DNA of 64,000 nucleotides from Bacillus sp. MM2020_1 (lineage in GTDB: Bacteria; Bacillota; Bacilli; Bacillales; Cytobacillaceae), in the NCBI GenBank assembly GCA_011250595.1, contig JAANMP010000010.1, forward strand, positions 57,690 to 121,689, given 5' to 3'. Below are positions 43,617-53,256 of the stretch, piece by piece. Each line of letters starts with the position of its first letter. Positions within the stretch are counted from its first letter, which is position 1. The notes beneath the pieces are model-generated. The model did no database searches. It was not told where the DNA came from and saw only the letters and a list, made by a program, of their open reading frames with translations. A program made the translations under genes and the position numbers.

Positions 43617-44996
43617 TTAAACATGAACGGCATGTCCTACAGCACTTAGCATCGCTTCATGAAGCGCTTCAGATAAAGTAGGATGAGCGGCAATTAAATC
43701 CACCATTAAATCTGTTGTTAATTCGGCTTGCAGCATGACCGTACCTTGGCCAATTAACTCCGTAGCATGCGGACCCACAATTGAAATACCTAGGATTTCA
43801 CCAAACTCTGGTTCTATTGTTACCTTTACTTTGCCTATTTGTTCATTTGTAATTAGCGCCTTCCCGTTGGCGGAAAATGGAAATTCCCCGACCCTTATAT
43901 CCCCATATTGCTCGCGCGCTTGTTTTTCCGTTAATCCAACACTTGCGATCTCAGGCGATGTATAAATGCAGCGCGGAACAGCACGATAATTCACTTGTGT
44001 TTCTAACCCACAGGCATTAAGTGCAGCAACTTTTCCTTCATGAAAAGCAACATGGGCTAACTGGATACCGCCTATAATATCACCACAGGCATAGATATTT
44101 GGTATATTTGTTTGCATTTGCTCATCGATATGAATCCCTTGCCGGGAATACTGAACTCCAATATTCCCTAAACCTAACGCTTGAATTCTTGGCCTCCTGC
44201 CAATGGAAACTAGGACGAATTCAGCCTCCACTTCATGAATGGCCCCATCGTTCTCTAAAATGGCTTTCTTTTGAACGGCATTCAAATCGATAACCGTAGT
44301 GGAAGTATGAATCTTCACTTGGTCCTTCTTCAACTGCTTATGTAGGATCGATGCAATATCAACATCTTCACCCGGGAGCAGCTGCTCAGCCATCTCAACT
44401 ATCGTCACTTTTGTTCCGAGCCTGCTAAAAATACTAGCAAACTCACAGCCTATTACACCTCCGCCAATAATCATCAGCGAGGATGGGATCTTCGTAAGCG
44501 ACATCGCTTGACTGCTGTCGATGATCCACTCCTTATTAAACGGAGCAAATGGCAATGAGACTGGTTCTGAGCCTGAAGCTATGATAATTTTGTCTGAAGC
44601 CAATTCTTCTTGTTTGTCTTCGGAATCAATGCGTAAAACCCGGCTTGATAAAAATGAGGCCGTACCATGTATTACCTTAATTCTATTTTTCTTCATTAAA
44701 TATTGGATTCCTTGAACAAGGCTTGAGACAACGGCATTTTTACGCTGCTGGACTGTGTCCCAGTCAACTTCGATTTGATTAGATTCTATCCGAATTCCAA
44801 ACTTATTAGCTTGTTTAACAAGACTATAAACGCCTGCACTTTCTAGTAATGATTTAGTAGGCATACAGCCTTCGTTTAAACAAGTCCCTCCCAATGGCCC
44901 TTTGTCAATCAGCGTTACTTGCTGACCATGCCGGGCTGCAGTAATTGCCGCTACATACCCGGCAGGTCCACCACCTATAATTGCGATTGATGCCAA
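43617..44996 (-). CDS. acoL: Dihydrolipoyl dehydrogenase AcoL (E3 of acetoin dehydrogenase)
   Basis: The 459-residue FAD protein reoxidises the lipoyl group of the acetoin complex. It has the Rossmann start IAIIGGGPAGYVAAITAA, the redox cysteines in GGTCLNEGCMPTKSLL, the NAD site MIIGGGVIGCEFASIFSRLG, and the catalytic His-Glu in AAHPTLSEALHEA. It follows acoC by 15 bases and is the last gene of the operon. Confidence 0.92.
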   Translation of the reverse strand: MASIAIIGGGPAGYVAAITAARHGQQVTLIDKGPLGGTCLNEGCMPTKSLLESAGVYSLVKQANKFGIRIESNQIEVDWDTVQQRKNAVVSSLVQGIQYLMKKNRIKVIHGTASFLSSRVLRIDSEDKQEELASDKIIIASGSEPVSLPFAPFNKEWIIDSSQAMSLTKIPSSLMIIGGGVIGCEFASIFSRLGTKVTIVEMAEQLLPGEDVDIASILHKQLKKDQVKIHTSTTVIDLNAVQKKAILENDGAIHEVEAEFVLVSIGRRPRIQALGLGNIGVQYSRQGIHIDEQMQTNIPNIYACGDIIGGIQLAHVAFHEGKVAALNACGLETQVNYRAVPRCIYTSPEIASVGLTEKQAREQYGDIRVGEFPFSANGKALITNEQIGKVKVTIEPEFGEILGISIVGPHATELIGQGTVMLQAELTTDLMVDLIAAHPTLSEALHEAMLSAVGHAVHV

Positions 44997-45011
44997 TTAT
45001 CTCACTTCTTT

Positions 45012-46247
45012 CTATATTAGCATGGTAATAGGCTCTTCTAAGTACTTTCTCACAGTTTGTAAAAATCCAGCCGCCGGAGCTCCATCAAGGACTCGATGGT
45101 CAAAAGTCAGACTAAGTGGTAGGATACTTCTTCTTTCTAACTTTTCACCTTTATAGACTGGGATATCATTAACTGCACCCACTCCAAGAATCCCTGTTTC
45201 AGGTGAATTTAAGATAGGTGTAAAATGATCAATACCGTAAGCGCCAAGATTACTGATTGTAAAAGTGGAACCTAGCATTTCTTCATTCGAAATCTGTCCT
45301 TGCCTAGCGCGCACAGCACAATCTTTAATATTTCCGGAAAGTTCGATTAAAGAACACTTATCCGCATCTCTTATTACCGGAACGACTAAACCTTTCTCCA
45401 GGGCGACCGCCATCCCAAGGTGGACGGATTTATGCAGATGAATTTTACCATCTAGATATGCACTATTCATTTGCCCATGCTCCTGAAGGGAGAGTACCAC
45501 TGCACGAGCAATAAAATCAGTCACTGTTAATTTGTTCTGATAACGACTTTGTACGGTTTCAGCTGTTTGCTTTTGTAACGTAATTAAATCTGTTACATCC
45601 ACCTTCATATTCATTGTCAGCTGGGCGCTATTTCGAAGACTATTATACATTCGTTCTGCAATCACTTTACGTATTCCACTTACAGGAATCTGCTTAGACT
45701 CTATAATTGGCTGCGCTTGAACCACAATATTTACTGGCTCCGGCCTAGGGGGAGTAACGAGTTCCCGAGAATTCTTTATTGCCTCCTGAACATCTTCTTT
45801 TGTAATTCTTCCTCCAGGACCCGTTCCTGAGATCTTCTCAATATCCAGTTTTGCCGCTTCTGCCATTTTCTTGGCAACCGGAGAGATTTTGACTCTACCC
45901 GGTAGGGTTTTGGTGGTTACACTTGACTCTGATTGTGGTATTGGAATTGCTTTGTTTTCTTTTACAGGCTCTGAAATTTCTTCAACAATGGTGGCATCAA
46001 CATTTTCCCCCGGGGTTCCGATATAACAGATGACTGTACCGGGTGGGACACCTTCACCCTCTGGTACGGTAATTTTTAAGACGGTTCCATCGGATGGGGA
46101 CTCAACATCTATTTCAATTTTTTCAGAATTGACACTGGCAATCGGTTCTCCCTTGCCAACGCTATCACCAACTTCCTTATTCCAAATAGAAACAGTACCT
46201 TCCTTCATTGCCATTCCCAATTTTGGCATAACTACTTCTACTGCCAT
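45012..46247 (-). CDS. acoC: Dihydrolipoyl acetyltransferase AcoC (E2)
   Basis: AcoC (411 residues) has a lipoyl domain with SEKIEID as the lipoyl-Lys hairpin, an E3-binding segment (KISPVAKKMAEAAKLDIEKISGTGPGGRITKEDV) and the CoA-dependent acyltransferase core with active-site DHRVLDGAPAAGFL. It transfers the acetyl group from acetoin cleavage to CoA. Linkers are Pro/Glu-rich, as is usual. It is 27 bases below acoB. Confidence 0.93.
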   Translation of the reverse strand: MAVEVVMPKLGMAMKEGTVSIWNKEVGDSVGKGEPIASVNSEKIEIDVESPSDGTVLKITVPEGEGVPPGTVICYIGTPGENVDATIVEEISEPVKENKAIPIPQSESSVTTKTLPGRVKISPVAKKMAEAAKLDIEKISGTGPGGRITKEDVQEAIKNSRELVTPPRPEPVNIVVQAQPIIESKQIPVSGIRKVIAERMYNSLRNSAQLTMNMKVDVTDLITLQKQTAETVQSRYQNKLTVTDFIARAVVLSLQEHGQMNSAYLDGKIHLHKSVHLGMAVALEKGLVVPVIRDADKCSLIELSGNIKDCAVRARQGQISNEEMLGSTFTISNLGAYGIDHFTPILNSPETGILGVGAVNDIPVYKGEKLERRSILPLSLTFDHRVLDGAPAAGFLQTVRKYLEEPITMLI

Positions 46248-46274
46248 GAATATCTCTCCCTCCGTCTTTCTTCC

Positions 46275-47309
46275 TTATACTTCAAGGGCTGCTGCTTCAC
46301 CTAATAGCTCTAGTGTTACTTCAATAACCTTTTCAGGAGTTGGTAGATAGATATCCTCCAAAGCAGGTGAGAATGGCACAGGCGTGTGTGGTGCAGTGAT
46401 TCGTTTAATTGGTGCATCCAGGGTGTCAAAGCCTTTGTCTGCTACAAGTGCTGCAATATCGGTGGCGATACTGCATCTTGGATTTGCTTCATCTATTACA
46501 ATTAGTCGATTTGTTTTTGCAACAGATTCAAGAATGGTATCTTCATCCAGAGGAGATAAGCTTCGAGGATCGACGATTTCTACTTCAATCCCTTTTGCCG
46601 CAAGCTTTTCAGCAGCTTGTAGTGCTGTATGAACCTGTTTTCCAATCGCAACAATAGTCAGGTCAGAGCCTACCCGCTTAATATCGGCCTTACCCAATGG
46701 GATGGTGTAGTATTCTTCAGGGACATCTCCAACCATATTGTAAAGTGTCTTATCCTCAAAGAAGACAACGGGATCATTATCTTCTATTGCTGCAAGCAGT
46801 AGTCCTTTTGCTTCATATGGGGTAGACGGAACGACCACTTTCAATCCCGGAATTGCAGTAAATAGAGCATAAAGGCTCTGTGAGTGTTGGGCAGCCGCTC
46901 TGAATCCCGCTCCATGCATTGTCCGGATGGTAACAGGTACCTGTGCTTTTCCTCCGAACATATAACGGAACTTAGCTCCTTGATTTAATACTTCGTCTAA
47001 ACAACTGCCAATAAAATCATTAAACATTAACTCCGCAATTGGCCTTAAACCTGTCGATGCCGCAGCCATCGCCGCTCCCATATAACCCGCTTCTGTAATC
47101 GGGGTATCTAATATACGGTCACGGCCAAACTCCTGTACCAATCCTTTCGTAACACCAAGAACTCCTCCCCAGGCATCTTCATCCTGCAAGTGGTCCACTT
47201 CAGCCCCACCGGCTACATCCTCACCCATTAAAATGACATTTTCATCTTTTCTCAATGCTAGTTTCATTGCCTCATTGATAGCTGCTGACATACTTAATTT
47301 TCTTGTCAT
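46275..47309 (-). CDS. acoB: Acetoin dehydrogenase E1 beta AcoB
   Basis: The beta subunit (344 residues) of the thiamine-diphosphate E1 enzyme carries VILMGEDVAGGAE, the TPP-site residues, and PITEAGYMGAAMAAASTGLRPIAELMFNDFIG, the usual E1-beta blocks. The sequence RTMHGAGFRAAAQHSQSL is also typical. The length is normal. It forms a heterotetramer with AcoA. Confidence 0.92.
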   Translation of the reverse strand: MTRKLSMSAAINEAMKLALRKDENVILMGEDVAGGAEVDHLQDEDAWGGVLGVTKGLVQEFGRDRILDTPITEAGYMGAAMAAASTGLRPIAELMFNDFIGSCLDEVLNQGAKFRYMFGGKAQVPVTIRTMHGAGFRAAAQHSQSLYALFTAIPGLKVVVPSTPYEAKGLLLAAIEDNDPVVFFEDKTLYNMVGDVPEEYYTIPLGKADIKRVGSDLTIVAIGKQVHTALQAAEKLAAKGIEVEIVDPRSLSPLDEDTILESVAKTNRLIVIDEANPRCSIATDIAALVADKGFDTLDAPIKRITAPHTPVPFSPALEDIYLPTPEKVIEVTLELLGEAAALEV

Positions 47310-47426
47310 GTTTAGTTCCTCCTTATTATTTGCTGCCCGGAATTTATCCTTATAAACTCTGAAATTATTTCAAACTACACCCTATCCTGCACACTATAGG
47401 AATGCTTGTAGAATCAGTATTCTTAT

Positions 47427-48425
47427 TTATTTATAGGAAACATAAACATCGGTTAACAGCTCAGAGGCATCCGGAAAAGGACTTTCTTCACTAAATTTAA
47501 CGGCTTGATCAACTGCTCTATCAACGGATTCTTCTAGAGATACGATAGTTTCTTCAGACAAAATCTGTTCGTTTAACAAATATTGTCTAAAGAAAATAAT
47601 CGCATCTTTCTCCACTTTATGTTCAAGCTTTTCTTGTTCTGTTTTATACTTTTGCGCATCTCCCTCAAAGTGGCCATAATTCCGATATGTAACACATTCA
47701 ATTAGGGTTGGCCCTTCTCCTCGGCGTGCTCTTTGTACCGCTTCTTCAGCTGCTTGATAGACTGCCAGGACATCTTTCCCATCCACCTTAATCGCAGGGA
47801 TATTATATCCAACTGCACGATCGACAATTGATTTACAGCTTGAAGCGTATGTGAATGGTGTAGCCTCTGCGTAGCCATTATTTTCTGCAATGAAAACAAC
47901 AGGAAGCTTCCAAATTGCTGCTAAATTCACTCCTTCATGGAATGTGCCATGGTTTTGAGCACCATCCCCAAAGAAGCAAACGCTTACATTATCAGTCTTT
48001 TTATACTTTGCTGTTAAGGCTGCCCCTGCAGCTAATGGAAAACCTCCACCAACAATTCCATTTGCACCAAGCATCCCTTTGTCGAGGTCAGCAATATGCA
48101 TGGAACCGCCTTTCCCCTTGCAGAGACCTGTTACTTTTCCATATATTTCAGCCATCATTCCATTTAAATCACAGCCCTTTGCAATACAGTGACCATGGCC
48201 GCGATGGGTGCTTGTAATGCTGTCACTATCTGTTAAATGAGCGCATACTCCGACAGCAACGGCTTCCTCTCCTGCATATAAATGTACAAAACCTGGCAGG
48301 ATTCCTGTTGCAAATAACTCATGGACCCTATCTTCGAACTTACGGATTTCGAGCATTTTTTGGTACATCCACCGGGCCTTTTCAATCGTTAATAATACCT
48401 CTTTGCTTTCAAATGTTTTCATCAT
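47427..48425 (-). CDS. acoA: Acetoin dehydrogenase E1 alpha AcoA
   Basis: The alpha subunit (332 residues) binds TPP through GDGAQNHGTFHEGVNLAAIWKLPVVFIAENN, the GDG(X)nNN motif, and has RKFEDRVHELFATGILPGFVHLY at its start. STHRGHGH fits the active site. ATG 48425 has GGAGG five bases upstream. It is first in acoABCL and lies 40 bases below the sigma-54 promoter. The 117-base gap to acoB is unusually long for this operon. Confidence 0.92.
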   Translation of the reverse strand: MMKTFESKEVLLTIEKARWMYQKMLEIRKFEDRVHELFATGILPGFVHLYAGEEAVAVGVCAHLTDSDSITSTHRGHGHCIAKGCDLNGMMAEIYGKVTGLCKGKGGSMHIADLDKGMLGANGIVGGGFPLAAGAALTAKYKKTDNVSVCFFGDGAQNHGTFHEGVNLAAIWKLPVVFIAENNGYAEATPFTYASSCKSIVDRAVGYNIPAIKVDGKDVLAVYQAAEEAVQRARRGEGPTLIECVTYRNYGHFEGDAQKYKTEQEKLEHKVEKDAIIFFRQYLLNEQILSEETIVSLEESVDRAVDQAVKFSEESPFPDASELLTDVYVSYK

Positions 48426-48464
48426 TTCAGCCTCCTATCAAAAATTTCTTTCACATTTTTATAA

Positions 48465-48480
48465 TGCAAGTATCGTACCA
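48465..48480 (-). promoter_or_regulatory. Sigma-54 promoter of the aco operon
   Basis: TGGTACGATACTTGCA on the minus strand fits the -24/-12 consensus TGGYACRNNNNTTGCW fully. The downstream acoA and the AcoR activator support it. Confidence 0.9.
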
Positions 48481-48524
48481 AAAAAGAATTGTGAGATTTT
48501 CACCTGTTTGCGGTCTGGACGAAC

Positions 48525-48569
48525 AAAAAAAGAGACAAAATGAGACGAGTGTCTCGTTTTGTCTCTTTC
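48525..48569 (-). terminator. Terminator of the SCP2 gene
   Basis: AAAGAGACAAAATGAGAC pairs with GTCTCGTTTTGTCTCTTT over a 4-base loop, an 18-bp perfect stem lying between the SCP2 gene and the aco promoter. Confidence 0.85.
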
Positions 48570-48605
48570 TGAACATATCTGTTCATTATATTTATGTATT
48601 AGCTC

Positions 48606-48971
48606 TTACAAAACACTTTTTATATTGTATTTCTTCACAATGCTTTCAATTTTAAAGCCTGTGCTGATATCTCCCTTTACCTTGACTTTTCCTGTCAATA
48701 AAGCCACCGATCCGTTTAGTTTACCTAATAAGGATTTTTTGAAATTATCATATGACATCTGCATCGTTACTACTGGAGTAGCTTCTACTCCTTCCTTAAT
48801 CGTTAATTTTCCATCATGAAAAAAGTGTTGATAGGTCCCTTCGGCTTCCCCGTGAATATCGTATTGAACAATGGATTCAAAGCCTTGAATCGGGCCGGGA
48901 CTTTCATTAAATATTTCTTCGATTCTATTCATGAGGTCTGTTAAAGAATATTCATTAATTGCTTTTGTCAT
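48606..48971 (-). CDS. SCP2 sterol-carrier-like lipid-binding protein
   Basis: The 121-residue protein is SCP2-like: IQGFESIVQYDIHGEAEGTYQHFFHDGKLTIKEG, then TMQMSYDNFKKSLLGKLNGSVALLTGKVKVKGDISTGFKIESIV. It should bind a lipid or acyl chain in a hydrophobic tunnel. ATG 48971 has AGGGAGGA eight bases upstream; the upstream extension lacks a site. No lipid gene is adjacent, so the role is unknown. Confidence 0.85.
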   Translation of the reverse strand: MTKAINEYSLTDLMNRIEEIFNESPGPIQGFESIVQYDIHGEAEGTYQHFFHDGKLTIKEGVEATPVVTMQMSYDNFKKSLLGKLNGSVALLTGKVKVKGDISTGFKIESIVKKYNIKSVL

Positions 48972-49104
48972 TTGCAAATCCTCCCTTAAAATACCAAAAA
49001 TCCCATCTAGTTTCATGATACTAATACGAACCTATGTCGTACAATGAATACTTTTCGAACTTTTTGATTTTTCCTTAACTATTTCTTTTTAACCTCTCTA
49101 CACA

Positions 49105-49133
49105 GAAAAATAGCAACTGATGTCAGCTGCTAT
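49105..49133 (-). terminator. Terminator of the NapH-like gene
   Basis: On the minus strand ATAGCA pairs with TGCTAT outside an inner CTGA/TCAG stem, followed by TTTTTC. Confidence 0.65.
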
Positions 49134-49140
49134 GAATCAA

Positions 49141-50154
49141 TTATTTTATGTTTTTTGCTTCTGGGATTAGTTGTTTCCATTCTTCATAGGAAATAATTGA
49201 ATCCCAGTGACCGGTTATTTTTGCAAAAGTAATAATTACAAAAAACAATACGAAAAAGGTGACTGGAACAAACCATTTATTTACCTTTTTGCGAGCAACC
49301 GTCAAATTGAGTGTGTCTTTGACAGGGCAGGCCTCCACACAGGACATACAAGCGGAACAATTAAGGGAATTTACCTTTTCTGCTTTGTGGACCTTTAATC
49401 TTTGCGGACATACCTTTGTGCACATTTCGCAGTTTGTACAAGTATCTTCATTACGTTCGATTTTGGTAATTCTAAAAATGCTGCCCAGACCAATCAATGC
49501 ACCGTATGGGCAAAGGAATCGACACCAAAAATTTCTAAAGAATAATGACAAGATGAAGATTACAATTATAAACTTCAAGGCAAAGCCGCCAAGATTTACG
49601 AACATTAGAAGCATTTTTACATCCGAAATCTTATTATATGGTTCCTCAAGAAAGCTTTTCGCTGTAAAGACATCCATTTGAACAACCATAAGTACAAAAA
49701 ATAGCATTAATAAGTATTTAATAGGAGTTAATAGCCAGGTTAACCATTGTGGAATTTCAAAATTCCTTTTAAAAATCTTCCTGCCAACCCACGCAATCAA
49801 TTCATTCGCAGTTCCAACAGGACAAATCCAGCTGCAAAACGATTTACGAAGGATGAGTCCCGCCCCAACGAAAAACGCGATGAGGACAAGGCCAGCTGGA
49901 TGAATGACATCGAAATCACCACTCGTCAGCCAAACTTTCAAAGCGACTAGCCCGCTGATAGGCAAAAAACCTTCAACCGCAGATGGCCGTTCAACAAATG
50001 GAGTTTTTCCGAGCGTTTCAAAATGCAAATAAAATTGATAGAACTGCAGTCCAACATATAGTAAAAACAATAAAAACAAGCCCTGAACGGTATATCTGGT
50101 AATCTGGACAGGCTTACGTTTCAACTGTTTTTGATACCATGCTTTTGATTTCAT
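49141..50154 (-). CDS. NapH/CcoG-like polyferredoxin membrane protein
   Basis: The 337-residue protein has about five membrane helices. SFCSWICPVG and RFLCPYGAL are the membrane Cys motifs of NapH/NosR/CcoG proteins, and two [4Fe-4S] sites follow (CTNCEMCTKVCP and CSACMSCVEACP). It probably moves electrons from quinol or cytoplasmic donors to an unidentified exported partner. A possible FNR/CRP-type site (TGTGATAAAAGTCATT at 50209) is upstream, which fits anaerobic use. Confidence 0.82.
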   Translation of the reverse strand: MKSKAWYQKQLKRKPVQITRYTVQGLFLLFLLYVGLQFYQFYLHFETLGKTPFVERPSAVEGFLPISGLVALKVWLTSGDFDVIHPAGLVLIAFFVGAGLILRKSFCSWICPVGTANELIAWVGRKIFKRNFEIPQWLTWLLTPIKYLLMLFFVLMVVQMDVFTAKSFLEEPYNKISDVKMLLMFVNLGGFALKFIIVIFILSLFFRNFWCRFLCPYGALIGLGSIFRITKIERNEDTCTNCEMCTKVCPQRLKVHKAEKVNSLNCSACMSCVEACPVKDTLNLTVARKKVNKWFVPVTFFVLFFVIITFAKITGHWDSIISYEEWKQLIPEAKNIK

Positions 50155-50208
50155 TACGTTTCCTCCAATCTTACTAACTCAACTATAATGAACTAACAAA
50201 TCATGGAA

Positions 50209-50224
50209 TGTGATAAAAGTCATT
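50209..50224 (-). promoter_or_regulatory. Candidate FNR/CRP-type site upstream of the NapH-like gene
   Basis: TGTGATAAAAGTCATT has one perfect half (TGTGA) and one partial half (TCATT) of the Bacillus Fnr pattern TGTGAnnnnnnTCACA. It lies 55 bases before the gene. Confidence 0.35.
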
Positions 50225-50335
50225 GAGAATATTGAATTCATAAATAGTTCACATTACCTGTTTCAATATTGACAAATAAGCCATGGAGGAACTTAAACTC
50301 CTTTCAAAAACAGAGTAATATCAATGGATCTTCAT

Positions 50336-50377
50336 AAAACAAGGCCAAGGGACTATATCCCCTGGCCTTGTTTTTAT
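50336..50377 (-). terminator. Terminator of the Gfo/Idh gene
   Basis: ACAAGGCCA pairs with TGGCCTTGT around an inner GGGGA/TCCCC stem. It overlaps the gene's 3' end by a few bases. Confidence 0.85.
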
Positions 50378-51360
50378 TTTTCTTTATCAAATATAATGTT
50401 ATTTTGTTTCCTTGCCTCTTCAGTGATTCGGAGAACTATTTCACTCCAGCTTTTTAATTGCTGATATTCTTGATCATTTTTCGTTTCAATAATCCTGACT
50501 ATATTCGTACATTCATAAATCATATTTTGTTCTTCAAGTTCAACACCCAAGATTTCGCGTTCTAATCCACGGTTGTCAACGAAGGTGATGTTTGAAATCG
50601 GGGCCGCGTCTTCAAGGACAAAGGTTCCCTTTTCCCCATGGATTTCACAAGATAATTCCGAATGAGATATTTTCGAACAAAGGATTGTACAAACAAACTC
50701 GTCGTACGTTAAGACAAGCGTCCCGCTTCCATCTACACCGCTGCCAAGGAGAACCGGATGGTAGGTTACTTGCTTCGGCTCCCCAAATAATCCGACCGCT
50801 AAATAGAGCGGATAGACACCTAAATCTACAAGCGCACCACCGGAATACTTAGCAGAGAAAATATTCGGTTCCTCCCCTTGTAAAAATAAATCATAGCGGG
50901 AGGAATATTTCATGTAAGGTAACATCGTGCTCCGGAGCTCTCCGACCAGATGGAGATTGTCCTTTAAGATGTTGAAATTTGGGGTATGAATATTACGAAT
51001 CGCTTCAAATAAATAAACTCCATTTTCCTCCGCAGTCTGGTAGGCCTTCGCCAACTCTGCCCTAGTTGAAAAAATCGGTTTTTCACAGATGACATGTTTT
51101 TTATTTTTCAAAAATGTTAAGGTTTGTTCAAAGTGAACAGAATTGGGTGATGCTATGTATACAGCTTCTATTTCTGAACTTCTCGCCATCTCCTCGAGGT
51201 CTGTATATAAATAGGATGCATTATATGTATCAGCTAATTGTTTTGCCTTATCCTCAGTTCTAGAATAGACACTAGTTAATTGTAACTGCCCGCTAAGCTG
51301 TGCTGCTTGGATAAAGGATTCTGTAATCCATCCTGTTCCAACTGTACCAAAGTTAATCAT
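50374..51360 (-). CDS. Gfo/Idh/MocA-family oxidoreductase
   Basis: The 328-residue protein starts MINFGTVGTGWITESFIQAA, an NAD(P)-binding Rossmann motif, followed by VYSRTEDKAKQLADTY, AVYIASPNSVHFEQT and the catalytic motif VICEKPIFS with its Lys. YSGGALVDLGVYPLYLA is the C-terminal family block. The sugar or cyclitol substrate is unknown. ATG 51360 has GAGAGGGG upstream; the 69-residue extension has no site and low coding character. Confidence 0.88.
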   Translation of the reverse strand: MINFGTVGTGWITESFIQAAQLSGQLQLTSVYSRTEDKAKQLADTYNASYLYTDLEEMARSSEIEAVYIASPNSVHFEQTLTFLKNKKHVICEKPIFSTRAELAKAYQTAEENGVYLFEAIRNIHTPNFNILKDNLHLVGELRSTMLPYMKYSSRYDLFLQGEEPNIFSAKYSGGALVDLGVYPLYLAVGLFGEPKQVTYHPVLLGSGVDGSGTLVLTYDEFVCTILCSKISHSELSCEIHGEKGTFVLEDAAPISNITFVDNRGLEREILGVELEEQNMIYECTNIVRIIETKNDQEYQQLKSWSEIVLRITEEARKQNNIIFDKEK

Positions 51361-51559
51361 TAAATTTCCCCTCTCATATAGATCTTCAAGAAACCATTGT
51401 AGTCTTTTTCCACTATACTTTCCAATTCCAACAACCAAAAAAATGAGTAAATATTCCTTTTCATCTGTGTTTTTCAGCTGATTTGTTGGGAACAATGGAA
51501 AAATATCAGTATTTATGTTATTTATAATGTAGGAAGAAAGATGAAAGAGGTTGAAAAGG

Positions 51560-53215
51560 GTGGACAATCACAATTCAAATTTTATTAAAGATATTATGAT
51601 AAAAGATTTAGAATCCGGTAAGCATAGCAAAATCGTCACTCGGTTCCCGCCGGAGCCTAACGGTTATTTACATATTGGACATGCAAAATCGATCTTAATC
51701 AATTTCGGCTTAGCCGATGAGTTTAACGGACTGACCAATTTACGTTTTGATGATACCAATCCGTTAAAAGAAGATATTGAGTATGTAAACTCGATCAAAG
51801 AGGATGTAAAATGGTTAGGTTTTGAATGGGATAACTTATTATTTGCTTCCAATTATTTTGAAGAGATGTATAAACGCGCGGTTTTATTAATCAATAAAGG
51901 ATTGGCATATGTTGATGACCTATCAGCAGACGAAATTCGCGAATACCGTGGAACACTTACTGCGCCTGGGAAGAATAGCCCCTATCGCGATCGCTCCATT
52001 GAAGAAAACTTAGAATTATTTGAAAAAATGAGAAGTGGAATGTACGATAACGGTCAAAAAGTCTTGCGGGCAAAGATTGATATGTCCTCACCAAATATCA
52101 ATTTACGTGATCCCGTTATTTACCGTATTGCACATGCGACCCATCATAATACGGGAGATAAATGGTGCATTTATCCGATGTATGCCTTTGCTCATCCACT
52201 CGAAGATGCGATTGAAGGGGTAACCCATTCGATTTGTACGATTGAGTTTGAGGACCAACGTCCCCTTTATAATTGGATTGTTGAAAACTGCGAAATGGAG
52301 AGTGTCCCACAACAAATAGAATTTGGCCGCTTAAATGTAACCAATACAGTGATGAGCAAACGAAAGCTCAAACAGTTGGTTGACGAGGGATTTGTTGATG
52401 GCTGGGATGATCCGCGTATGCCGACGATTTCCGGAATGAGACGAAAAGGATTCACACCAGAATCGATCCGTGCGTTTGTCAGTGAAACCGGAGTTCATAA
52501 GGGTTCAGGCGCAGTTGATTCGCAAATGCTTGAACATTTTGTCCGGGAAGATTTGAAATTAAAAGCACCAAGGACGATGGGAGTCATCAACCCATTAAAG
52601 GTTGTGATTACGAATTATCCAGAAGGCCAAATTGAATTACTGGATGCGGAAGTCAATCCAGAAAATCCTGAAATGGGCTCAAGGAAAATTCCATTCTCCC
52701 GTGAAATTTATATTGAACAAGATGACTTTATGGAAGAACCACCGAAAAAGTACTTCCGTCTGTTCCCTGGCAATGAGGTCCGCCTTAAAAATGCCTATTT
52801 CATTAAATGTGAAGAAATAGTCAAAGACCCAAATGGTAATGTCGTTGAACTACGCTGTACCTATGACCCTGAAACAAAAAGCGGTACAGGTTTTACGGGA
52901 AGAAAAGTAAAGGGCACGATCCATTGGGTCGAAGCTGCCCATGCAGTTCCTGCAGAATTCAGACTATATGAACCGCTAATTTTGGATACAGCAGAAGATG
53001 CTGACAGAGTTGAAAAGTCTTTCCTTGAAAATGTTAATCCGAATTCACTCGAGGTGCTACAAGGCTTCGTGGAGCCAAACATGAAGGAAAGCAGACCACA
53101 GGAAAAATTCCAATTCTTTAGACACGGCTACTTCAACGTCGATCCAAAACATACAACAGTCGATAAACTTGTATTTAATCGGATTGTTTCCTTAAAGAGT
53201 TCATTTAAAATTTAG
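51560..53215 (+). CDS. glnS: Glutaminyl-tRNA synthetase GlnS
   Basis: This class I synthetase joins glutamine to tRNA-Gln directly. HIGH is at residues 38-41 ([15 protein letters not shown]), the second motif is VMSKRKL near residue 265, and the discriminator residues are in [11 protein letters not shown], as in GlnRS rather than GltX (the C-terminal anticodon barrels also fit). There is no YqeY tail. GTG 51560 has AGAGG upstream. Most Bacilli make Gln-tRNA through GatCAB and lack this gene, so it is notable and may have come by transfer. No T-box leader is seen. Confidence 0.9.
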   Translation: MDNHNSNFIKDIMIKDLESGKHSKIVTRFPPEPNGYLHIGHAKSILINFGLADEFNGLTNLRFDDTNPLKEDIEYVNSIKEDVKWLGFEWDNLLFASNYFEEMYKRAVLLINKGLAYVDDLSADEIREYRGTLTAPGKNSPYRDRSIEENLELFEKMRSGMYDNGQKVLRAKIDMSSPNINLRDPVIYRIAHATHHNTGDKWCIYPMYAFAHPLEDAIEGVTHSICTIEFEDQRPLYNWIVENCEMESVPQQIEFGRLNVTNTVMSKRKLKQLVDEGFVDGWDDPRMPTISGMRRKGFTPESIRAFVSETGVHKGSGAVDSQMLEHFVREDLKLKAPRTMGVINPLKVVITNYPEGQIELLDAEVNPENPEMGSRKIPFSREIYIEQDDFMEEPPKKYFRLFPGNEVRLKNAYFIKCEEIVKDPNGNVVELRCTYDPETKSGTGFTGRKVKGTIHWVEAAHAVPAEFRLYEPLILDTAEDADRVEKSFLENVNPNSLEVLQGFVEPNMKESRPQEKFQFFRHGYFNVDPKHTTVDKLVFNRIVSLKSSFKI

Positions 53216-53220
53216 AAGTA

Positions 53221-53256
53221 AAGAACCAAGCGCAAAAATACGCTTGGTTCTTTTTT
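53221..53256. terminator. Terminator between glnS and the PAS kinase gene
   Basis: AAGAACCAAGCG pairs with CGCTTGGTTCTT over an 8-base loop and is followed by TTTT. It is shared by convergent genes. Confidence 0.88.

Noticed and set aside
49259..49681. Plus-strand 140-residue ORF opposite the NapH-like gene
   Set aside because: It has no start site signal, and the opposite strand has two intact ferredoxin motifs.
51361..51550. T-box leader for glnS
   Set aside because: No AGGGUGGNACCGCG antiterminator element is found and there is no terminator before the gene.
51361..51567. N-terminal 69-residue extension of the Gfo/Idh protein
   Set aside because: It overlaps the glnS promoter region, has no ribosome binding site, and lacks homology; the Rossmann motif begins at ATG 51360.
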